Of a stretch of DNA of 64,000 nucleotides, positions 47,939 to 55,238 are shown one piece after another. This DNA comes from Carboxylicivirga fragile (GTDB taxonomy: Bacteria > Bacteroidota > Bacteroidia > Bacteroidales > Marinilabiliaceae), in assembly GCA_025499625.1 (NCBI GenBank), contig JAFMVD010000021.1, positions 1 to 64,000 on the forward strand. Direction: 5' to 3'. A program made the position numbers and the translations under genes. The first letter of the stretch is position 1, and every line of letters begins with the position of its first letter. A model generated the notes under the pieces. The model was not told the origin of the DNA. It saw only the letters and a list, made by a program, of their open reading frames with translations, and did no database searches.

Positions 47939-48118
47939 CTATTTAATCACAAGCTTACGAGTTATGGTTCTATTGGTCGCGGTCGTAATTTTCATGAAAT
48001 AGATGCCTGAAGATAAACCAGCCACATCCATATGTATTTTTTCCTCCTTGTGACTATTATCCTGCGATTTTGAAAGCGAACCTACACTATTAAATAATTG
48101 AACATTACGAATTGCATT
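47939..48118 (-). pseudogene. Orphan T9SS type A sorting-domain remnant
   Basis: On the minus strand 59 codons encode NAIRNVQLFNSVGS...VAGLSSGIYFMKITTATN and end RKLVIK before a TAG stop, exactly as the C-terminal sorting domain of T9SS type A cargo. Immediately upstream in the same frame is a TAA stop, and there is no start codon or signal peptide, so the rest of the gene is gone. It sits between the GreA-like gene and the DUF457-type gene. It records the loss of a secreted protein at this site. Confidence 0.75.
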
Positions 48119-48177
48119 TTAGTTTAACTGGTATCGTTCATTAATACTATCTTTACAACTCTTGCATACGGAATCAC

Positions 48178-48942
48178 ATGGATATACTCACACACGGCCT
48201 TACCGGAATTGCCTTTTCAACAGCTATAATGGCACACTCAAAAAATACATGGCGACAAAAAGTAGTAATTGGCTCATGTGGATTATTGGGTGGAATTTTA
48301 CCCGATGTGGATGTGATTTCGAAGTGGAGCGGTTTTGATGCGACCTTTGGTGTATGGTTCGGTTTAAAAGAAAGTGGCAATGCTATATTCGGGCAGACAC
48401 ATTGGTACTCTCACCATGTATTTACCCACTCCATTGTTGGTGCCTTATTTTTTACATTACTACTTATTGGCAGCTACATCGGCATTAAGCAACTACAAAA
48501 GAGGAAACACAGTCCGCAATTAAAACTTTATGCTTTGGCCTTTCTACTTGGCTATATGGGTCATTTATTTGAAGATATGATAACCCCTGGTGGTCCTTGG
48601 AAAGGCATCGCTTTCTTTTGGCCTTCAACTGATTTTACAGGTGGCTGGGGTAAAATATGGTGGTGGGATAACTACGATCTTTTTCTCATTGTTTGTGCTG
48701 CCATATTAATAAATGGCATCATCCTACTAAGCAGATATAAAACTAAACTACTCTCTAAACTCACTTTGTTGATTGGACTGCTTCTCTTCGTAATTCAGAT
48801 AGAAAGAAGAGATTATGACTATAATCAAAAAGCCCATGCTCAAAATACCAAGGAAGCAAAAGATGCACAGAAACGCTATTTGGGTGAGCCGCTTTACACT
48901 TTCATACAGAAAGTTGACGAGATGATACCCGTGGCCTTTTAA
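48178..48942 (+). CDS. Membrane-bound metal-dependent hydrolase (YdjM-like)
   Basis: A 254-residue integral membrane protein of the YdjM/LexA-binding-inner-membrane-associated (DUF457) family. It opens MDILTHGLTGIAFSTAIM and carries the conserved DVD, HRSITHS-like (HHVFTHS) and GHLFEDMITPGG motifs. Four to five hydrophobic segments are visible. Characterised biochemistry is thin; the metal-dependent hydrolase label is by similarity. Confidence 0.9.
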   Translation: MDILTHGLTGIAFSTAIMAHSKNTWRQKVVIGSCGLLGGILPDVDVISKWSGFDATFGVWFGLKESGNAIFGQTHWYSHHVFTHSIVGALFFTLLLIGSYIGIKQLQKRKHSPQLKLYALAFLLGYMGHLFEDMITPGGPWKGIAFFWPSTDFTGGWGKIWWWDNYDLFLIVCAAILINGIILLSRYKTKLLSKLTLLIGLLLFVIQIERRDYDYNQKAHAQNTKEAKDAQKRYLGEPLYTFIQKVDEMIPVAF

Positions 48943-48996
48943 GATTTTACTTATCAAGCCTTCTATTCTTGTGCTTCGAAAACATAAAAAAAACAA

Positions 48997-49023
48997 AAGC
49001 CGCAACAATTTGTGTTACGGCTT
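48997..49023. terminator. Bidirectional terminator
   Basis: AAGCCG and CGGCTT form a stem around CAACAATTTGTGTTA, where CAAC/GTGTT can extend the pairing. A-rich and T-rich flanks lie on both sides. It separates convergent genes. Confidence 0.75.
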
Positions 49024-49048
49024 ATTTCTTAAATATTGAAAAGCTAAT

Positions 49049-49372
49049 TTACTTCTTCATAATTCTATCAGCAACCTGCTGTGCATCGCGGCAATATTTA
49101 TCATCACCTTTAAGCTTCCACTCTCCGGTATTCTCAATGTAATACTTAACCGTTTTCTCAACAACTTCCTGGTAACCACCGTGTGATATTAACAGTTTTT
49201 GCACTGTTTTAGTGTAGTCTTTCATGCGCGAATCATTTTCGAGCACCAAATCCCACAGCCTGTTCATTCGCTTAGATTGCTCCTTGTAAATTGGATCTAT
49301 CGATTTATGAGACATCAAAAAAAGTGACAACGCTTTCGCCTCTGGTGATGGTTTTTCTTTTCTTCTATCCAT
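49049..49372 (-). CDS. Conserved hypothetical protein (107 aa)
   Basis: A 107-residue basic, helical protein with no signal peptide or membrane segment. No family is recognised. Codon use matches its neighbours and a bidirectional terminator lies directly downstream, so it is probably a real gene. It is preceded by a gap of 375 bp that holds a palindromic repeat. Confidence 0.65.
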   Translation of the reverse strand: MDRRKEKPSPEAKALSLFLMSHKSIDPIYKEQSKRMNRLWDLVLENDSRMKDYTKTVQKLLISHGGYQEVVEKTVKYYIENTGEWKLKGDDKYCRDAQQVADRIMKK

Positions 49373-49631
49373 GCTTATTTATGTATTTAACCAAGGGCAA
49401 AAGTACTTGATTAATTTTTACCATCGCTTATCTATTGCATTAGATTTCAAATAGTTTTTTCCATTGTATAAGCTAAACATGAATAATTAGCCCCTTTGTT
49501 TAAGCTTAGTCTGAAGATGATTATACTTCAATAAGCGTATTTGTCTCTATATATTTATAAAAATCAAGCGGAAATTTCATGCTTCATATTTTACTCCGCC
49601 AGTTGTTTGATAAGAACCTGACTCATTAATA

Positions 49632-49736
49632 ATACCGATTGGTTAATGACCTTAGCGTTAAATAAGCTTCGCATTTGACGCTGTCATTAATCCATCGGCA
49701 TTATACCAAGCGCTAAGTTCATTGTAATAATGGTAT
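49632..49736. repeat. Palindromic MITE-like element, copy B
   Basis: The 105-bp element begins ATACCGATTGGTTAATGAC and ends with the imperfect complement of it (outer arms 49632-49657 and 49711-49736, ATACC...TTAGCG). The left arm can instead pair with the internal GTCATTAATCCATCGGCAT (49683-49701). The order of parts is the same as in copy A at 14276-14390 (ATACCGATT, ATCGGCATTA, GGTAT) but the arm sequences differ in both partners, which is covariation. It occupies the right third of the gap 49373-49747. In the rest of that gap (49373-49631) I see nothing. Confidence 0.7.
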
Positions 49737-49747
49737 AATATACCAAA

Positions 49748-50254
49748 TCATGTTGTGCCTTTGTCTTGTGACAATAGCTCATTTAAACTAATTATTTTAC
49801 AGCCTTTACTTTCATAATATTCTATCATTTCTGGGATTTTCTTTTTACTCCAACTGGTAATGCCATCGGATAAGACAGTCACTTCGTGATTTGCCTTACG
49901 TAAATTAAAACAAGTTGATTTAACACAAATAGTAGCATCTCCTCCTACTATGTACAATTCACTTATTTTATTTTCACTAATAAAATCTGCAAATTCCTCA
50001 CTTGTTAATGCATTTCCTTTATTTTTCGTAAAAACATTTTTTGATGCTATTTTCAAGTCTGAAGCTAATTCGGCCCCGACCGTATCTGGTTTGAAGTTTC
50101 TTGCACCAGCTGATAAATTTTCATGCCTTATATAAACAACATGAATCTCATTATTGACTGCCCAATCAATGGCTTTATTTATAGTATCAATTACCTCTTT
50201 GTAATTCTTTGGTGTATCATTTTGAATATCTACTATTACTAATGCTTTGCTCAT
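49748..50254 (-). CDS. Isochorismatase-like cysteine hydrolase
   Basis: A 168-residue hydrolase of the isochorismatase fold. The Asp (VIVDIQND) and the nucleophilic Cys (ATICVKST) of the family triad are visible; the intervening Lys is less certain. Family members hydrolyse amides such as nicotinamide or N-carbamoyl compounds. Here it is followed upstream by an SRPBCC gene 10 bp away, so the two are probably co-transcribed. Substrate unknown. Confidence 0.88.
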   Translation of the reverse strand: MSKALVIVDIQNDTPKNYKEVIDTINKAIDWAVNNEIHVVYIRHENLSAGARNFKPDTVGAELASDLKIASKNVFTKNKGNALTSEEFADFISENKISELYIVGGDATICVKSTCFNLRKANHEVTVLSDGITSWSKKKIPEMIEYYESKGCKIISLNELLSQDKGTT

Positions 50255-50264
50255 TTTCCTTACT

Positions 50265-50753
50265 TTACCTATGTGTTTTATAAATCTTCGAGTAATTATC
50301 TTTAGTTACCGTTTTGCCTGTTTCCAAATAGTACTTCAAACCAAAAAGGTGTTGTTTTAGCCCTTTCCCTAATTGCCCCTTCATTAAGTAAATCATAAAA
50401 CCAGGAGAAGTTGAAACACTAGAAGTCATTTTTACTTCAGTCTTATCCGCTCCAATAGAAGATATTTCATAGATGGCAGACATTTCTTTTAGAAATGGGA
50501 GGTTATGCTTATAGGCCACCACTTTAAAATTCTTATTCTCATCTGCCTCAGTTATTGTTTCCTCTAAAAATAGCCTATCATCGAAGGTAACATGCCTTGA
50601 ACAATTTATTTCCCCTTTAGTAGCATTGTATAAATATTTGGATGTTGGCATGCTTGGATTATGAATGTGTATATCTCCATATTGATTAAATAACACGTCC
50701 CATGTTTTTTCAACTGAGGCATTAATTACCTCTTTAAATTCTGATGTTTTCAT
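50265..50753 (-). CDS. SRPBCC (START/Bet v1-like) domain protein
   Basis: A protein of about 162 residues beginning MKTSEFKEVINASVEKTWDVL, the usual opening of SRPBCC domains, with a single cavity-type fold over its length. The ATG at 50753 is preferred to the one at 50762. Such domains bind or process hydrophobic ligands. Nearest neighbours are the isochorismatase-like gene and the WYL regulator. Function unknown. Confidence 0.85.
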   Translation of the reverse strand: MKTSEFKEVINASVEKTWDVLFNQYGDIHIHNPSMPTSKYLYNATKGEINCSRHVTFDDRLFLEETITEADENKNFKVVAYKHNLPFLKEMSAIYEISSIGADKTEVKMTSSVSTSPGFMIYLMKGQLGKGLKQHLFGLKYYLETGKTVTKDNYSKIYKTHR

Positions 50754-50821
50754 TTTTAACATTTTAACTTAATACTTCTGCAAATGTAATTGGCAGAGGT
50801 GACAGAGGTGTGTCAAGGGTG

Positions 50822-51523
50822 CTATTGATTTTTCACATATTTTTCGAAATACTCATTTATGGTCATATTATGTGGATCAAATGTTTCACCCTCTGCAACA
50901 AGTTTTTCAATGAAATCAATTCTAAAGTGACGAAATTGATTTCGCTTTCGACAAAAGGCGATTAGCAGAAAATTTCCATTAGTGCTATAGATGGCAAAGG
51001 GCTCAATATTTCGAGTCGTACGTTTGTCTTCCGATGAGAGATAGTCCATGCTTAGGACTTTGTATTGAGTAATAGCCGATTGAATTTGCATAAGGTTATT
51101 ACTCGTTTTTTCCTCAGAATTATTCCCACCAAAGTAAATCCTATCGGCCAATAAATCAGCATTCCCTTTTTGGGAGTATCTCAAAATGGCTTTTATTTTT
51201 TCGATGGCGCTCGACATGTTCTCAACAAACGACAAGTCTTTATTTTTAATGGCTAATTGTTGCATGGTGATTAAGGCATTTGCCTCATCCTCGGTAAATA
51301 GAACCGGTGGAAGATGATACCCCTCCATTATTGAATAACCTTTGCCTTCTTCGGTTACAATAGGAATTCCAGATTTCTCCAAGGTTCGAATATCCCGATA
51401 GATGGTTCTTACGCTTACATCATGTCTTTCGGCCAATTCTGTTGCAGTAACAATTCTTTTTGCCTGAAGCTGAGTAAGTATTGCGGTTAATCTCGAAAGC
51501 CTTGGTTTCTCTTTTTCTTCCAT
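50822..51523 (-). CDS. YafY-type HTH-WYL transcriptional regulator
   Basis: A 233-residue regulator. The HTH domain (LTAILTQLQAKRIVTATELAERHDVSVRTIYRDIRTLEKSGIP) is followed by a WYL effector-sensing domain (RTTRNIEPFAIYSTNGNFLLIAFCRKRNQFRHFRID). It lies between the aminotransferase and SRPBCC genes on the same strand and may control them. The ligand is unknown. Confidence 0.92.
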   Translation of the reverse strand: MEEKEKPRLSRLTAILTQLQAKRIVTATELAERHDVSVRTIYRDIRTLEKSGIPIVTEEGKGYSIMEGYHLPPVLFTEDEANALITMQQLAIKNKDLSFVENMSSAIEKIKAILRYSQKGNADLLADRIYFGGNNSEEKTSNNLMQIQSAITQYKVLSMDYLSSEDKRTTRNIEPFAIYSTNGNFLLIAFCRKRNQFRHFRIDFIEKLVAEGETFDPHNMTINEYFEKYVKNQ

Positions 51524-51564
51524 TGTGTTTTATTTCTGCTTGTGGCTTACGATTAGTATAGATT

Positions 51565-52698
51565 TTAAACCTTTTTCAGTAACCTTTCTAGGTTTTCAAT
51601 TAATATATCTATCTCATTTTCGGTAATTGTCAATGGAGGTAGAAATCTCATAGCATTTTGCCTAAAACCAAATACAAAACCCAAATCAAAAAGTTGCCTA
51701 TTAATTTTATTACCATCATAAGTGGGTTGAAACTCAATAGCCAACATTAGACCTTTACTTCTAATTTCTTTAATTTCAGTGGGGAATGAAAGTCTTAATT
51801 TTTCCAACTTATCGCTAAAGTAACTACCGATTTTAGCACAATTTTCCAGAATACGTTCTTCTTCAATTATTTTAATGACCTCTAGTCCGATAGCACATCC
51901 CAATGGATCGTTTTGATGCGATTGGGCATAAATAAATAACTCATTTTCTAAACTCTTCAGTGTATTCTCATTTACCGTAACTGCACTTATTGGATAGCCA
52001 TTCCCAAGAGCTTTCCCAGTTACAACAATGTCAGGTTTACAGTCATAATTTTGAAATCCAAACCATTTACCAAGTCTTCCAAACCCTGTTGTAACTTCTT
52101 CTGCAATTATTAACAGCTTGTTCTTTTTCGAAGTTTCTACCAATTCCTTTACGAATTCTTTCTCAGGGAACTGCACAATATCAATTGAAGCACCACCTGT
52201 TTCCATTACTAGTGCACTGATTTCTTTAAAGTCAATTTTTTTGATGGCTTCGATATCATTGAATGGCACATTGACAAGACTCTCATTAGTTGGGTCAATT
52301 TTCCCTAAACCATAAGCACTTAAATATGAATTTGAAATTTTTAAAACTTTCTTTTTTTTCGTCAGTTTTTGGGCAATTGAAATTGATAAGTTTACGGCCT
52401 CAGATCCCGAACTTAGAAATATACTTGCTCCATTTTCATATCCAATAAGTCGTTGAAGCTCCTCTGACAATTTTTCAGACATTTTATTTCTAAATCGATA
52501 ACCGTGATGAATTGAAGTTTTGGCTTGTTCAGTTATTACAGAAACAATCCTTTCGTGACTATGTCCAAGGTTTGTGCACCAAACGCCTGATTCAAAATCA
52601 ATATATCTCTTACCATCTGAGTCGAATTGGTAAAAACCTGATGATTTCTCAACCAGTTTATTACTGGATGGATAAAATGGAATTATGTTTTTTTTCAT
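51565..52698 (-). CDS. Class III (omega) aminotransferase
   Basis: A PLP enzyme of about 377 residues. The start MKKNIIPFYPSSN at 52698 is preferred to 52740. The family signature SGSEAVNLSI, the PLP-binding lysine in VVTGKALGNG and a conserved terminal region are intact. It resembles ornithine, acetylornithine and 4-aminobutyrate aminotransferases; the exact substrate cannot be told. The WYL regulator follows it at 42 bp. Confidence 0.9.
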   Translation of the reverse strand: MKKNIIPFYPSSNKLVEKSSGFYQFDSDGKRYIDFESGVWCTNLGHSHERIVSVITEQAKTSIHHGYRFRNKMSEKLSEELQRLIGYENGASIFLSSGSEAVNLSISIAQKLTKKKKVLKISNSYLSAYGLGKIDPTNESLVNVPFNDIEAIKKIDFKEISALVMETGGASIDIVQFPEKEFVKELVETSKKNKLLIIAEEVTTGFGRLGKWFGFQNYDCKPDIVVTGKALGNGYPISAVTVNENTLKSLENELFIYAQSHQNDPLGCAIGLEVIKIIEEERILENCAKIGSYFSDKLEKLRLSFPTEIKEIRSKGLMLAIEFQPTYDGNKINRQLFDLGFVFGFRQNAMRFLPPLTITENEIDILIENLERLLKKV

Positions 52699-52759
52699 TT
52701 TGATACTTGTTTGTCGCACGTTCCTTAAAATTACAGCCAAGCCTCTAGTATATGAATAG

Positions 52760-52801
52760 TAGCCGATTTACGTACGGTTATCCGTCTGAGATGAACGGCT
52801 A
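52760..52801. repeat. Nested hairpin with GTACGGTT motif
   Basis: TAGCCG and CGGCTA (52760-52765, 52796-52801) enclose ACGG-TTAT-CCGT (52774-52785). The string CGTACGGTT resembles the 3' strand of domain V of group II introns, but the tip expected there is missing. It sits between two minus-strand genes. Nature unknown. Confidence 0.35.
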
Positions 52802-52821
52802 ATTGGGCAGTGAATTGAGCC

Positions 52822-53211
52822 TTATTTACCAAGTTTAAACGTCACCCAGTTCTTGTCAAGCATATAGTTTGCAAATTCGGCTTCTCCTTTTTCCCTTATC
52901 ATTTCAATCCCTTTTCTCCGATTTGTACGTGTTATAAACTGACCAAATCGAATCATAAACGGATTATAAATCTTACAATCTTTTACTGATGAATATTCAT
53001 CACAATCAGCACATGAGCTGATTCCTTTCTCAATGCAACATGGTCTCACTTTACATGCTTTGTAGCCTACAGCACATTTAGGACTTTCACCTTTACAAGC
53101 CTGACAATCTCCTTTCACATATTTTGGACATGCACCACAATAGAATCCGCAGTATGAAATTAAACCAATCGGTGTTGAACTATCACTTTGATTTGCAACC
53201 ATTTTATCCAT
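52822..53211 (-). CDS. DUF3795 cysteine-rich protein
   Basis: A 129-residue protein with twelve cysteines in CGFYCGACPKYVKGDCQACK-type motifs followed by CKVRPCCIEKG and CADCDEY, the DUF3795 arrangement. It probably binds zinc or an iron-sulphur cluster. No function is established for the family. It lies 7 bp after the lectin-like gene and may share its transcript. Confidence 0.85.
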   Translation of the reverse strand: MDKMVANQSDSSTPIGLISYCGFYCGACPKYVKGDCQACKGESPKCAVGYKACKVRPCCIEKGISSCADCDEYSSVKDCKIYNPFMIRFGQFITRTNRRKGIEMIREKGEAEFANYMLDKNWVTFKLGK

Positions 53212-53218
53212 GCCATTA

Positions 53219-54340
53219 TTATTTTACATTTTTAATTTCAAGTGCTTCCAAATCCTCGACTTTAGCGATAAAACCCCAACCGAATTTATCTTCGGATATT
53301 TCAAATATTAACTCATTTTCACCTTTAAGCAAAGGCAATTCTATGGTTTTATCTTGATCTACAACATATCCTCTATCCTCATATCGTCCTGAATCGGAAA
53401 AGCTATTATCTCCCGTAAACAACTCTTTCGAGTTGAGGTAAACCTTTATTTTATCACTATATCCAAAATGAATTTTCTTCCTTTGTGCCTTGTCTGAACT
53501 CAAAATTGTTTTTGCCAAAACCGTATTTTTGGTTTTTGATTTGGTAAAATGTCTATTCAGATTTATTACATAATTTTCTTCAGCATTTACCGTATGCCAT
53601 TTACTTATTAAATCGTCATCCAGAAATGGTTTTTCAAGAGCAAAATCAAAGTTATCGTAGGGCTCGGATATAAGCCAGCTCGATATATATGTTTTATCAT
53701 CTAAAACTGGTAGAGCTTTTCTTTTTAGTATGCTTATTGGGGCATGTTTTGTTATTTTCAGATTTGCAAAAATCGCTGGATGATAGCTACAAACACCTAG
53801 CCCACCCGAAGTATAATCGTGTTTTAATTTTACTGAGAGAATATGATTCGGATTATTATGGAGATATACTTTTGCAGAGTCGTCAGCAACTTCAATTTTT
53901 ACATGGAACCACTCATTTGTTGGAATATTTGCAACGGCCTGATACGGTTTACCATTATAAAGTTGCCATGTGGCTGAGCTATTAAAAATCGGGTCGTATT
54001 GCACCGCATCCCATTTACCACTTGTGTGAGGTTGAAAATAGATGTACTCAAAATTCGTAAGTGATCCAATCCGAAAAACAATCCCTAAGTACGCTTTGGG
54101 TGAAGGTGAATATAAATCGCACTCGATTATTCCATTTTGAAAATCTATTCCATCCAGATATGCTATTCCAGATCCATCCGAAATACAAGTGGCTAATTCC
54201 GAATCAAATTCTTTCACCTCAACAGAACCTAATGTTTTCCACTCATTCGATGAAAAATCAACGTCTATGGTACCTTTCTGTGCCACACAAATGTTTGTGC
54301 TTATAAGTAGAAAAAGGAATGTAATTGATTTATAGTTCAT
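53219..54340 (-). CDS. Secreted lectin-like (ConA/DUF1080-type) protein
   Basis: A 373-residue exported protein (signal MNYKSITFLFLLISTNICVAQ). The first half (about 25-195) is a concanavalin-like beta-sandwich with the pattern GIIECDLYSPSPKAYLGIVFRIG and GGLGVCSYHPAIFANLKI, as in DUF1080-type domains. The second half is another beta domain, perhaps galactose-binding-like (NELIFEISEDKFGWGF). The catalytic residues of glycosidases are not seen. Ligand unknown. Confidence 0.8.
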   Translation of the reverse strand: MNYKSITFLFLLISTNICVAQKGTIDVDFSSNEWKTLGSVEVKEFDSELATCISDGSGIAYLDGIDFQNGIIECDLYSPSPKAYLGIVFRIGSLTNFEYIYFQPHTSGKWDAVQYDPIFNSSATWQLYNGKPYQAVANIPTNEWFHVKIEVADDSAKVYLHNNPNHILSVKLKHDYTSGGLGVCSYHPAIFANLKITKHAPISILKRKALPVLDDKTYISSWLISEPYDNFDFALEKPFLDDDLISKWHTVNAEENYVINLNRHFTKSKTKNTVLAKTILSSDKAQRKKIHFGYSDKIKVYLNSKELFTGDNSFSDSGRYEDRGYVVDQDKTIELPLLKGENELIFEISEDKFGWGFIAKVEDLEALEIKNVK

Positions 54341-54432
54341 TTTAGCTCTATTTATTAATTGAACATTGGTCGGTATTATCTTAAAAGTAACTAATATTTT
54401 TCATCTGTTTATAATCTTATATTTATTGTCAG

Positions 54433-54506
54433 ATGGAACTCTCATGAAATTTCAATCATTCTCCTGTGTGTAAAATGAATAATTGAAATTTACATGTTCG
54501 TTTCAT
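54433..54506 (+). repeat. Structured repeat, copy 3
   Basis: Starts ATGGAACTC, has TCATTCTCCTGTGTGTA in the centre and ends GTTCGTTTCAT. Here the variable arms pair well: CATGAAATTTCAAT with ATTGAAATTTACATG. The 15-nt string TTTCATCTGTTTATA occurs 34 bp before this copy (54399-54413) and at the end of copy 1 (4676-4690), which suggests a degenerate neighbour. It lies in the otherwise featureless 365-bp gap 54341-54705. Confidence 0.6.
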
Positions 54507-54705
54507 GAGTCAATTTGTTATTGAATGCGTTTTTCTAGCATAGCCCAGAACACAAGGTTTCATTTATCATTCGTCTTTCTATTATTTGCTCAAGGTTTCA
54601 CTAGAAATACTGTATTATTCTTTATCTTAAATCGAACGTCACAATCCTTATTGATTAGGAACAAAAACAGGTGGCACACTCCGCGCTAGCTGAGACTTTT
54701 AAACT

Positions 54706-55029
54706 TTATTTCCACACTCTCTTTTTATTTATTTCCTCTTTTTCTCGAAATGCCTCTTCTAAATCAATATCATAACGATTAGCAATAGAACACAGGTAGA
54801 TTAATATATCAGCAAGTTCTTCTTTTACAGAACCAACGTTAGCGTTAATATCGGTTTTAATTTTGTTTGTCTTACGGATGGCCTTAAATAGTTCGCCTAT
54901 TTCCTCTCCTAGCAACAAACCTTTCACTATCACATCCTGATCAATAAAGCCTCTTTGCACCTCAAGCATATTTACATATTCCTGATAATCCTTTAATGTT
55001 GGTTTTTCCCTTAGTTCTAAATCTTTCAC
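54706..55029 (-). CDS. MazG-like nucleotide pyrophosphohydrolase
   Basis: A 107-residue helical protein with the MazG metal-binding motif LGEEIGELFKAI and a second EELADILIYLCSIANR. Such small MazG-type enzymes hydrolyse nucleoside triphosphates, often non-canonical or during stress. It is probably a single-domain homologue of the NTP-PPase fold. Monocistronic, downstream of the giant S8 protein. Confidence 0.85.
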   Translation of the reverse strand: MKDLELREKPTLKDYQEYVNMLEVQRGFIDQDVIVKGLLLGEEIGELFKAIRKTNKIKTDINANVGSVKEELADILIYLCSIANRYDIDLEEAFREKEEINKKRVWK

Positions 55030-55160
55030 ACTCTACTATTTTGTGTTAATATTATATTTCTTTTTTCTCAATGGAATAGGTGTATAATAAAGCCCACATC
55101 CTAGCTCCTTAATCACAAACTAAAACCTATCCCCCTAACACCTGACTTCAATATACCAAC

Positions 55161-55192
55161 AAAAAGCCACCTGCACGAAGCAGATGGCCTTA
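55161..55192 (-). terminator. Terminator of the giant S8 gene
   Basis: On the minus strand AGGCCATCTGC pairs with GCAGGTGGCTT around a short loop, followed by T5. It lies 46 bp past the stop of the S8 protein. Confidence 0.8.
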
Positions 55193-55238
55193 AATATAGA
55201 TTCCCGAATTAATTTATCAGTAGATCATTGACAAGTGT

